The notes: generated from the sequence alone by a model not told the origin. A DNA stretch of 64,000 nt from Phocoena phocoena (GCF_963924675.1 NC_089221.1:9111851-9175850), one strand, 5' to 3'. Shown: positions 34,812 to 44,159, counted from the stretch's first letter. Translations and numbers: made by a program.

Positions 34812-35610
34812 TGCTGTGGAGGAAAAATGCTGCCTGTGTATCGATAAACAAAGGATGTGGCAGCCATCGAGCCCCTACAGCAGCCCCCAACAGTGAGCCC
34901 TGAGGGAACTCAGGATGGAGACCAGCAGGCTGCCTCTTTGCCAAGCCCTCAGCCACTGCGGCCACCCCCAACGGTGCCCCTGAGGACACTCAGGATGGGA
35001 AAGCACAGGATACCGGCCCTAGAGAGCTGAGGTGCATATCAAAGGGATGATTTCAATGAGCACAGACGCTTGGCATCTCCCCATACACAGAAAAGCCACT
35101 GCGACCACCCCCAATGGTGCCCCTGAGGACACTCAGGATGGGAAAGCACAGGATACTGGCCCTAGAGAGCTGAGGTGCATATCAAAGGGATGATTTCAGT
35201 GAGCACAGACGCTTGGCATCTCCCCATACACAGAAAAGCCACTGCGACCACCCCCAACGGTGCCCCTGAGGACACTCAGGATGGGAAAGCACAGGATATC
35301 AGCCCTAGAGAGCTGAGGTGCATATCAAAGGGATGATTTCAGTGAGCACAGACGCTTGGCATCTCCCCATACACAGAAAAGCACTACACTCATTAACTTG
35401 AGATGTCTGGTTTTCTTTATTTAACAGTAACCTTTTGATGTTCCTACCACCTGGACTTTCTTACAAAAACCCCTATAAATCCTGGCTCCACCCTTATCTC
35501 TTCAGAGGATTCCCTCAGAGCCATCTGAGAGGCTGCTTCTTGGGCTTAAGTCCTCAGTTTTGGCCACCAGATAAACATAATCCTCAACTTTTAGGCTGTG
35601 GATTTTTTTT
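34812..35610 (+). mobile_element. ERV LTR, sense (right arm), U3 expanded by tandem repeats
   Basis: U3 starts near TGGAGGAAAAATGCTGCC. AAACAAAGGATGTGGCAGCC and GAGCCCTGAGGGAACTCAGG follow, then three 143-bp units, then a TATA-like CCCCTATAAATCCTGGC near 35472 and a GATAAACATAATCC stretch in R/U5. It is about 300 bp longer than its partner because of the extra units. Confidence 0.8.
34951..35380 (+). repeat. Three tandem 143-bp units within the LTR U3
   Basis: The unit starts AGCCACTGCG and ends CATACACAGAAA, with copies from 34951, 35094 and 35237. They differ at only a few bases (GCGGCC/GCGACC, CAACGG/CAATGG, ATACCGG/ATACTGG/ATATCAG, TTTCAATG/TTTCAGTG). The third copy runs into the unique continuation GCACTACACTC at about 35381. 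The exact 143-bp spacing was counted from the coordinates. Confidence 0.95.
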
Positions 35611-35617
35611 CCGTGGA

Positions 35618-35640
35618 CAGTTCTCAAAGTGTGGTCCCCG
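35618..35640 (+). mobile_element. Left stub of a MER5-like hAT element
   Basis: CAGTTCTCAAAGTGTGGTCCCC matches the start of the MER5 consensus and stops at the LTR boundary. The rest resumes at about 43081. Confidence 0.65.
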
Positions 35641-35812
35641 TGTTACCGAGTCCAAGCTCGCTCTGTTCGCTACACGACAGGCCAATAAGTCAGAGATGAG
35701 GTGTTGAGGCAGGGAGTATACCTTTATTCACAAATGCTGCAGACAGAGAAGATGGCACACTAAAGTCTCAAAAGGACCATCTTATCAGGGTTTGGATGCC
35801 AGTTTCTTCTTC
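35641..35812 (-). mobile_element. ERV LTR fragment, antisense (left LTR of the nested element)
   Basis: It begins TGTTACCGAG, so the LTR ends ...GGTAACA on the minus strand. A TTTATT (AATAAA on minus) lies at about 35732. Then GAGAAGATGGCACACTAAAG and TTTGGATGCCAGTTTCTT match the LTR at 42.69-42.76 kb. It is cut off at about 35812, where L1 begins. Confidence 0.75.
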
Positions 35813-35866
35813 TTCTTGTTGTTTTATTAACATCTTTACTGGAGTATAACTGCTTTACAGTGTTGT

Positions 35867-38800
35867 TTTTAGTATTTTAAGGAACTCCATACTGTTCTCC
35901 ATAAAGGCTGTACCAATTTACATTCCCACCAACAGTGCAAGAGGGTTCCCTTTTCTCCACACCCTCTCCAGCGTTTATTGTTTGTAGATTTTTTGATGAC
36001 GGCCATTCTGACCGGTGTGAGGTGATACCTCATTGTAGTTTTTTTTTTTTTTAATTAATTAATTAATTTATTTATTTTTGGCTGTGTTGGGTCTTCATTT
36101 CTGTGCGAGGGCTTTCTCTAGTTGGGGAGAGCGGGGGCCACTCTTCATCGCGGTGCGCGGGCCTCTCACTATTGCAGCCTCTCTTGTTGCGGAGCACAGG
36201 CTCCAGACGCGCAGGCTCAGTAGTTGTGGTGCACGGGCTTAGTTGCTCCGCGGCATGTGGGATCTTCCCAGACCAGGGCTCGAACCCGTGTCCCCTACAT
36301 TGGCAGGCAGATTCTCAACCACTGCGCCACCAGGGAAGCCCCCTCATTGTAGTTTTGATTTGCGTTTCTCTAATGATTAGTGATGTTGAGCATCCTTTCA
36401 CGTGTTTGTTGGCAATCTGTATATCTTCTTTGGAGAAATGTCTATTTAGGTCTTCTGCCCATTTTTGGATTGGGTTGTTTGTTTTTTTGATATTGAGCTG
36501 CATGAGCTGCTTGTAAATTTTGGAGATTAATCCTTTATCAGTTGCTTTGTTTGCAACTATTTTCTCCCATACTGAGGGTTGTCTTTTCGTCTTGTTTATG
36601 TTTTCCTTTGCTGTGCAAAAGCTTTGAAGTTTCATTAGGTCCTGTTTGTTTATTTTTGTCTTTATTTCCATTTCTCTAGGAGGTGGGTCACAAAGGATCA
36701 TGCTGTGATTTATGTCATAGAGTGCTCTGCCTATGTTTTCCTCTAAGAGTTTTATAATGTCTGGCCTTACATTTAGGTCTTTAATCCATTTGGAGTTTAT
36801 TTTTGTGTATGATATTAAGGAGGGTTCTAATTTCATTCTTTTCCATGTAGCTGTCCACTTTTCCCAGCACCACTTATTGAAGAGGCTGTCTTTTCTTCAT
36901 TGTATACTCTTGCCTCCTTTATCAAAGATAAGGTGACCATATGTGTGTGGGTTTATCTCTGACCTTTCTATCCTGTTCATTGATCTATATTTCTTTTTTT
37001 GTGTCACTACGATACTGTCTTGATTACTGTAGCTTTGTAGTATGGTCTGAAGTCTGGAAGCCTGATGCCTCCAGCTCTGTTTTTCCTTCTCAAGCTTTTT
37101 TTGGCTATTCAGGGTCTTTTGTGTTTCCATACAAATTGTGCAATTTTTTTGTTCTAGTTCTGTGATAGGGATTGCATTAAATCTGCAGATTGCTTTGGGT
37201 AGTATAGTCATTTTCACAATGTTGATTCTTCCAATCCAAGAACATGGTATATCTCTCCATCTGCTTGTATCATTATTAATTTCTTTCATCAGTGTCATAG
37301 TTTTCTGCATACAGGTCTTTTGTCTCCTTAGGTAGGTTTATTCCTAGGCATTTTAGTCTTGTTGTTGCAATGGTAAATGGGAGTGTTTCCTCAATTTCTC
37401 TTTCAGATTTTCCATTGTTGGTGTATAGGAATGCAAGAGATTTCCGTGCATTAATTCTGTATTCTGCTACTCTACCAAATTCATTGAGTAACTCTAGTAG
37501 TTTTCTGGTAGCATATTTAGGATTGTATATGTATAGTTTTACGCTATCTGCAAAGAGTGACAGTTTTACTTCTTCTTTTCCAATTTGGATTTGTTTTATT
37601 TCTTTTTCTTCTCTGATTGCTGTGGCTAAAACTTCCAAAACTATGTTGACCAATAGTGAGAGCAAGCAACCTTGTCTTGTTCCTGATCTTAGTAGAAATG
37701 GTTTCAGTTTTTCACCATTGAGGACAATGTTTGCTGTGGGTTTGTCATATATGGCCTTTATTATGTTGAGGAAAGTTCCCTCTGTGCCTACTTTCTGGAG
37801 GGTTTTAATCATAAATGGTTGTTGAATTTTGTCGAACGCTTTCTCTGCATCTATTGAGTTGATCATATGGTTTTTCTCCTTCAATTTGTTAATATGGTGT
37901 ATCACATTGATTGATTTCCGTATATTGGAGAATCCTTGCATTCCTGGGATAAACCCCACTTGATCATGGTGTATGATCCTTTTAATGTGCTGTTGGATTC
38001 TGTTTGCTAGTATTATGTTGAGGATTTTTGCATCTATGTTCATCAGTGATATTGGCCTGTAGTCTTCTTTCTTTGTGACATCCTTGTCTGGTTTTGGTAT
38101 CAGGGTGATGGTTGGCCTCGTAGAATGAGTTTGGGAGTGTTCCTCCCTCTGCTATCTTTTGGAAGAGTTTGAGAAGGATAGGTGTTAACTCTTCTCTAAA
38201 TGTTTGATGGAATTCGCCTGTGAAGCCATCTGGTCCTGGGCTTTTGTTTGTTGGAAGATTTTTAATCACAGTTTCAATTTCAGTGCTTGTGAATTGTCTG
38301 TTCATATTTTCTATTTCTTCCTGGTTCAGTCTCGGAAGGTTGTGCATTTCTAAGCATGTGTCCATTTCTTCCAGGTTGTCCATTTTATTGGCATATAGTT
38401 GCTTGTGGTAATCTCTCATGATCCTTTGTATTTCTGCAGTATCATTTGTTACTTTTCCTTTTTCATTTCTAATTCTTTTGATTTGAGACTTCTCCTTTTT
38501 TTTCTTGATGAGTCTGGCTAATGGTTTATCAATTTTGTTTATCTTCCCAAAGAACCAGCTTTTAGCTTTATTGATCTGTGCTATCATTTCCTTCATTTCT
38601 TTTTCATTTATTTCTGATCTGATCTTTATGATTTATTTCCTTCTGCTAAATTTGGGGTTTTTTTGTTCTTCTTTCTCTAATTGCTTTAGGTGTAAGGTTA
38701 GGTTGTTTATTTGAGTTGTTTCTTGTTTCTTAAGGTAGGATTGTATTGCTATAAACTTCCCTCTTAGAACTGCTTTTGCTGCATCCCATAGGTTTTGGGT

Positions 38801-39392
38801 CATCGTGTTTTCATTGTCATTTGTTTCTAGGTAGTTATTGATTTCCTCTTTGATTTCTTCAGTGATCTCTTGGTTATTAAGTAGTGTATTGTTTAGCCTC
38901 CATGTGTTTGTATTTTTTACAGATTTTTTCCTGTAATTGAGATCTAGGCTCATAACATTGTGGTCAGAAAAGATACTTGATACGATTTCAATTTTCTTAA
39001 ATTTACCAAGGCTTGATTTGTGACCCAAGATATGATCTATCCTGGAGAATGTTCCCTGAGCACTTGAGAAGAATGTGTATTCTGTTGTTTTTGGATAGAA
39101 TGTCCTATAAATATCAATTAAGTCCATCTTGTTTAATGTATCATTTAAAGCTTGTGTTTCCTTATTTATTTTCATTTTGGATGATCTGTCCATTGGTGAA
39201 AGTGGGGTGTTAAAGTCCCCTACTATGAATGTGTTACTGTCGATTTCCCCTTTTATGGCTGTTAGTATTTGCCTTATGTATTGAGGTGCTCCTATGTTGG
39301 GTGCATAAACATTTACAATTGTTATATCTTCTTGGATTGATCCCTTGATCATTATGTACTGTCCTTCCTTGTCTCTTGTAACATTCTTTATC
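35867..39392 (-). pseudogene. L1 ORF2 relic (endonuclease fragment, reverse transcriptase, C-terminal domain)
   Basis: In minus orientation the pieces run: the endonuclease C-terminal part (39352-38633, with VGDFNTPLS, SRIDHILG and SDHNVM motifs); the linker and RT start (38596-37982); the RT core (37276-38043, with DAEKAFDKI and SGTRQGC); and the thumb/C-terminal domain (37310-36315). A CHR SINE interrupts the end. The frame shifts near 38.1 kb and again between pieces. The catalytic FADD box reads FADS (37543-37554), and the first 100 or so residues of the endonuclease are deleted. It cannot encode an active enzyme. Confidence 0.9.
36043..36342 (-). mobile_element. CHR-1-type SINE inside the L1, antisense
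   Basis: The minus-strand start is GGGGCTTCCCTGGTGGCGCA, with ACTACTGAGCC-type repeats and an A/T-rich AATTAATTAATT tail. A 14-bp perfect TSD, CTCATTGTAGTTTT, lies at 36029-36042 and 36343-36356. L1 sequence resumes exactly after it. Confidence 0.95.
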
Positions 39393-40104
39393 CTTCTCCT
39401 TCGAATCTGAATGAGATCCTTGCCGGGTAGAGTAATCTTGGTTGTACGTTCTTCCCTTTCATCACTTTAAATATGTCCTGCCACTCCCTTCTGGTTTGCA
39501 GAGTTTCTGCTGAAAGCTCAGCTGTTAACCTTATGTGGATTCCCTTGTATGTTATTTGTTGCTTTTCCCTTGCTGCTTTCAATATTTTTTCTTTGTATTT
39601 AATTTTTGATAGTTTGATTAATATGCGTCTCGGCATGTTTCTCTTTGGGTTTTTCCTGCATGGTACTCTCTGTGCTTCCTGGACTTGATTGACTATTTCC
39701 TTTCCCATGTTAGGTTAGTTTTCGACTATAATCTCTTCAAATATTTTCTCAGATCCTTTCTTTTTCTCTTCTTCTCCTGGGACCCCTGTAATTTGAACGT
39801 TGGTGCGTTTCATGTTGCCCCAGAGGTCTCTGAGATTGTCCTCAATTCTTTTCATTCTTTTTTCTTTATTCTGCTCCCTGGCAGTTATTTCCACCATTTT
39901 ATCTTCCAGCTCACTTATCTGTTCTTCTGCCTCAGTTATTCTGTTATTGATTCTTTCTAGAGTATTTTTAATTGCCATAATTGTGTTGTTCATCACTGTT
40001 TGTTTGTGCTTTAGTTCTTCTAGATCCTTGTTAAATGTTTCTCGTATTTTCTGCATTCTGTTTCTGAGATTTTGGGTCATGTTTACTATCATTACTCTGA
40101 ATTC
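39388..40104 (-). pseudogene. L1 ORF1 relic
   Basis: The first piece (40092-39715) has a heptad-rich coiled coil (residues about 20-90 of the piece) leading into the RRM start (QITGVPGEEE). After one in-frame TAA at about 39712-39714, the second piece (39708-39388) continues in the same frame with the RRM/C-terminal domain (RRILIKLSKIKYKEKILKAA, YPARISFRFEGE). The last 40 or so residues are lost in a deletion that joins ORF1 to the ORF2 endonuclease region. Confidence 0.88.
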
Positions 40105-40798
40105 TTTTTCAGGTAGTTGCCTATTTTGTCTTCATTTATTTGTTCTTGTAGGTTTTTACCTTGCTCCGTTGTATGTTAAATTTTTTTGTCATTTCATTTT
40201 TGTTTTCTTTGGATGGGTATTGCTATATTCCTGTCTTACTGGTTGTTTGGCCTGAGATGTCCAGCAGTGGAGTTTGCAGGTTGTTGGATAGAGCTGGGTC
40301 TTGGTGCTGAGGTGAGGACCTCTGGGAGGCCTCACTCTGACTGATATTCACTGGGGTCTGAGGTTCTCTGTTAATCCAGCTGTTTGGACTCAGAGCTCCC
40401 ACCACTGGAGCTCAGGCCCGACCTCCAGCCTGGGAACGAAGATACTGCCAGCTTTGTGGTGTGGTTAAAAAATAAAAATATTTTAAAAAAGGAAGAAAGA
40501 AAGAAAAAAGGAGAAGTACAATATCAAAGAATAAAAAACAAAATAAAATTAGAAAGATAAAAAATATATTAGGAAAAGTAAAACTATAATTGAAACAACA
40601 GCAACAGGGTAAAATAAAACCACAACAGAAAAAAGAAAAAAAAATGGGGGGGGGCAAACAAACCAAAAGGAGAGAGCACTAATAAAGTATAAAGAATAAA
40701 ATAAAATAAAATTAGAAAAATAAAAGACTTATCAGGAAAAATAAATATATAAAAAATCAACAACAATGAATCAACAAGGTAAAACAGAACCCCAATCT
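40105..40798 (-). other. L1 5' UTR/leader, including an A-rich (plus strand) section
   Basis: 40256-40440 reads on the minus strand as the GC-richer L1 leader. 40450-40798 is strongly A-rich on the plus strand (T-rich in the L1 sense) with a G9 run at about 40647. It is the most 5' part retained in the inverted arm. Confidence 0.6.
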
Positions 40799-41545
40799 GT
40801 TACAGCCACTATGGAGAACAGTATGGAGGTTCCTTAAAAAACTAAAAATAGAATTACCATATGATCCAGCAATCCCACTACTGGGCATATACCCAGAGAA
40901 AACCATAATTCAAAAAGAAACATGCACCCCAATATTCATTGTAGCACTATTTACAATAGCCAGGTCATGGAAGCAACCTAAATGCCCATCGACGGACGAA
41001 TGGATAAAGAAGTTGTGGTACATATATACAATGGAATATTACTCAGCCATAAAAAGGAACGAAATTGGGTCATTTGTTGAGACATGGATGGATCTAGAGA
41101 CTGTCATACAGAGTGAAGTAAGTCAGAAAGAGAAAAACAAATATTGTCTATTAACGCATGTTTGTGGACCGTAGAAAAATGGTACAGATAAACCCATTTG
41201 CAGGGCAGAAGTTCAGACACAGATGTAGAGAACAAACGTATGGATACCAAGGGGGTAAATATGTGGGGGGGTGTGGGGGTTTGATGAATTGGGCAAATGG
41301 AATTGACATGTATACACTGATGTGTATAAAACTGATGACTATTAAGAATCTGCTGGGGCTTCCCTGGTGGCGCAGTGGTTGAGAGTCCGCCTGCCGATGC
41401 AGGGGACACGGGTTCGTGCCCCAGTCCGGGAGAATCCCACGTGCCGTGGAGCGGCTGGGCCCGTGAGCCATGGCCGCTGGGCCTGCGCGTCCGGAGCCTG
41501 TGCTCCGCAATGGGGGAGGCCACAACAGTGAGAGGCCCACGTACC

Positions 41546-41580
<35 letters not shown>

Positions 41581-41625
41581 CTGCTGCATAAAAAAGTAAA
41601 TAGAATAAAATTCAAAAAAAAAAAA
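40799..41625 (+). mobile_element. L1 3' end (ORF2 tail and 3' UTR), sense arm of the inverted L1
   Basis: CCACTATGGAGAACAGTATG, CAATCCCACTACTGGGCATA, GCACTATTTACAATAGCCAG, GAATGGATAAAGAAGTTGTG and CTCAGCCATAAAAAGGAACG follow the L1 3' consensus. A GTAAATAGAATAAAATTC-(A)13 tail ends at about 41625. A CHR-2 SINE lies within it. Confidence 0.88.
41356..41574 (+). mobile_element. CHR-2-type SINE inside the L1 3' end
   Basis: Full-length element from GGGCTTCCCTGGTGGCGCAG to GGCCCACGTACCGC with an A-run of about 28. TSD AAGAATCTGCTG / AAGAACCTGCTG (11 of 12) at 41344-41355 and 41575-41586. Confidence 0.95.
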
Positions 41626-41629
41626 AGCC

Positions 41630-42645
41630 TTGGCCAAGGGGCAGAGTTTAGGCGGGGGTAGAACTTAGACAGGGGCGGGGTTTTGGACCTAGGAGGGTAG
41701 GGGGGTGACGTTTGAGTGTGGGGCGGGGCCTAGGCTCAGGACCCAGGTAGTCGGAAAAGGCCCTGGGGGCGAGGTCTAGGCGGGGCCACGTTCAAGTGTG
41801 GGGCGGGGCCTGTTTAGGACCTGCGCGGAAGGGGAGAGGCAGCACGTGGAAAGGAGGGCCTCTGGAGTGTGGAGTTCTGGAATTTGGAGGAAAGGTCCTG
41901 GGTTGGGGTGTGTGGGTGGGGTTTAGGCCCAGCTCACTGGAGGGGGTATCAGAGGGGGTCTCTGAGTGTAGAGGTGGGGCCCTGGGTGGCAGGGTAGGGG
42001 TGGGGATTTGGCTCTGCACGGCAGGAGGGAGGCCCCAAGGGCAGAGGATTAGGCTCCAGAGCCCAACAGGCTCCCCGGTGCCTAAGTGGACAGGGAAAGT
42101 GCTGGCCCCGCTCCCTTCCGTTCCTTCGCACCCCTCCCCCACCATCTCCCCCAGGGTCTCCCCCATCGCGGCTGGACCCCAAACCGTGGGTGGGTCCCAC
42201 TGGGTGTAGGAACCCCTCTCCTCCCCTAGCCGCCCCTCAGGGGTGCTGGTCCCGGAGGTCCGGCCTTTACTTTTGCTCCCCCTTCCCTCCCTCCCTCTCC
42301 CTCAGGACCCGTGTGGCTGAAGGGGGCCTCGGGTGGGCAGAGGATCAGGCCTGGGATCTCAGCAGGTTCCTGGGGTCCCAAGTGGGCAGGGCAAACCTGG
42401 CCACACTTCCTTTTGATCCTCTGCCCTCCCAATGGCTCCCCAATTTCCCCCTTTGGGCAAGGGATCCCTTCCCCTCCCCAAGCCGCCCCTCAGGGGCGCC
42501 AGTCCCGTCCCGCCTCCACTTCTCCTCCCCCCTCACTCCCCCCACGCCCCATGTCCTACCCAGTCACTGGGGGTTCCTCCCATACCTTTAGGTGTCCGTG
42601 GTCCCCCACCGGTGCCTGGTAGGTGCCCTAGTTGTGAGGAAACAC
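41630..42645. repeat. GC-rich, internally repeated block
   Basis: About 1 kb of G-rich then C-rich DNA. GGGGCGGGGCCT-type units recur at 41.72-41.81 kb. Longer diverged repeats follow: GCAGAGGATTAGGCT at 42041 and GCAGAGGATCAGGCC at 42337 are 296 bp apart, and AGCCGCCCCTCAGGGG at 42228 and 42481 are 253 bp apart. The open frames here are composition artefacts. It lies between the L1 and the right LTR, which would be the leader side of the LTR element. Origin unknown. Confidence 0.6.
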
Positions 42646-42649
42646 GAAT

Positions 42650-43080
42650 TCCACGTCCTCCTAGTACGCCATCTTTATTCAGAAAGCCGGCAGGCTGAGA
42701 AGATGGCAGACTAAAGTCTCAAAATAACCATCTTATTGGGATTTGGATGCCAGTTTCTTTTATAGCACAGAGAGGGGGAGGAGATGAGGAAGTAAAGTAA
42801 GAAGGCCATAAGTTTTGCAAATGTCCCCTGGAATGGCCAGCCTCGGGGAGGGGATGTGTTACTTTCTTCTTTCTTGCAGCCATCCACAGGTGGATAGGGT
42901 CAGGGTGCTTCCCTGAACAAAGGCACTTTGGTTTAACATTCAGGCAGAGGGGCAGGGTTCCCCGAGGCAGGCCATTCTGTATAGACAGTATCCTTTCAGT
43001 GAACCAAAGCGGCAGACGGAAAGGTTAAAGTGAAAGAAACAGATCCGACACGTAGTCAGATTTGGCTCTTCCCTGTTAAA
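42650..43080 (-). mobile_element. ERV LTR, antisense (right LTR of the nested element)
   Basis: TTTATTCAGAAA (AATAAA on minus) near 42672, GAGAAGATGGCAGACTAAAG and ATTTGGATGCCAGTTTCTTT match the LTR at 35.73-35.81 kb with about 87% identity over 70 bases. U3 continues to about 43080, where MER5 sequence resumes. The R/U5 side differs from the left LTR. Confidence 0.7.
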
Positions 43081-43245
43081 CCTAGACCAGTGGCACCTGC
43101 ATCAACTGAGACCTTGTGAAGAAATGGAAGTTCTCTCCCTACCCTAGACCTGCTCCATCAGGAACTCTGGGGTGGGGCCCGGCAACCTGTAGTTTGGTAA
43201 GCCTTCCAGGTGATGCTGTTTCATGCTACATTTTGAGAACCACCG
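43081..43245 (+). mobile_element. Right part of the MER5-like hAT element
   Basis: GACCAGTGGCACCTGCATCA, CCTAGACCTGCTCCATCAGG, AACTCTGGGGTGGGGCCCGG, CTTCCAGGTGATGCTGTTTC and TTTTGAGAACCACC follow MER5 to its terminal inverted repeat. It continues the stub at 35618-35640. Confidence 0.8.
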
Positions 43246-43917
43246 AATATATGATTTTTTTCCTATAATATTTAGGGACCTACCAAGAAGTCAAAACCCC
43301 GAAGCAGTTTTTGAACTCCTGATATAGCCTTATTTTTTCACATGATTGCTAAGAAAGTGAATGTTGCATGTTGAGATGCGTTGGCTGAGGCATTTTAAGA
43401 GAGGCATTACATATAGCAGTGGCATTAATGATTGAGAACTGTATTCGCCGCAGAAGGGATCATTAACTGATTTTATAACACTTATGAGGGCTAATATTTA
43501 GCTTGTTGATTTATGACCATCACATCAATGTCCCTTTTAAAAGTTAAAACTCTTTAATTTTTGATCACAGTTGAGAAGACATTGACTGATTACGTGTATT
43601 AGTGCTCTGTGATTACAAACAACTTCCCTGCTGTCCCAGGAGGCTGTGAACGAGTCTGATTTACAGATTCCTGTGTAAGGTATGGAAAAGGGAGGGAGAT
43701 GGCTGTGCCCTTCTTGCTCGGGGTACGTGTGATACTGCCTCCGAGGCTGCTGACTCTTGCTCACTATTGCCATCTTCTAAAGAGGAAAAAAATCTGTATT
43801 TGGGAACACTGAGTTTCAATGTTTGGGATTTCCAAAATGCAGTGATGAAATTGAAGGGTAAGCACTGGGAGACTTTAGTCCATTGTTTGGAATATGTTTC
43901 CCTGGTTACGTGGATGA
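43246..43917. other. Intergenic, no recognised feature
   Basis: AT-rich unique sequence; no gene or repeat is supported. Confidence 0.4.
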
Positions 43918-43929
43918 ATGATGAGTGAA

Positions 43930-44142
43930 GGGCTTCCTGGTGGCGCAGTGGTTGGGAGTCCCCCTGCTGATGCAGGGGACACGGGTTCATGCCCCGGTCT
44001 GGGAGGATCCCACATGCCGCGGAGCGGCTGGGCCCGTGAGCCATGGCCGCTGAGCCTGCGCGTCCGGAGCCTGTGCTCCGCAACGGGAGAGGCCACAGCT
44101 GTGAGAGGCCCGCATACCGCAAAAAAAAAAAAAAAAAAAAAA
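43930..44142 (+). mobile_element. CHR-2-type SINE
   Basis: From GGGCTTCCTGGTGGCGCAGT (one C lost from the usual CCC) to GCCCGCATACCGC and an A-run of about 22. Perfect TSD ATGATGAGTGAA at 43918-43929 and 44143-44154. Confidence 0.95.
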
Positions 44143-44159
44143 ATGATGAGTGAAAATGT

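Larger units (their letters stand above)
35813..41625. mobile_element. L1 retrotransposon with 5' inversion, about 5.3 kb of L1 plus two SINEs
   Basis: The left 4.9 kb (to about 40798) is L1 in minus orientation, carrying 5' UTR, ORF1 and ORF2. The right part (40799-41625) is the L1 3' end in plus orientation with an A-tail. Both arms stop and start at the same L1 point: GAGAACAGTATGGAG occurs at the inner end of each, with about 40 bp overlap. That is the structure left by twin priming. A short 3'-UTR-like piece (TTTACTGGAGTATAACTGC) at 35820-35862 is not explained by this model and may be an earlier L1 remnant. Confidence 0.8.

Noticed and set aside
34951..35380. Possible CRISPR-like array
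   Set aside because: Three 143-bp tandem units with no spacers, inside an LTR of a mammalian genome; an LTR tandem repeat explains it.
36315..40255. Plus-strand frames of 60-150 codons rich in Phe/Leu/Ser
   Set aside because: Shadows of the antisense L1 ORF1/ORF2; the reverse complement carries all the recognised motifs.
41792..42698. Several overlapping 80-140-codon frames on both strands
   Set aside because: They lie in a GC-rich, internally repeated block where stop codons are rare; proline/glycine-rich on every frame, so a composition artefact.
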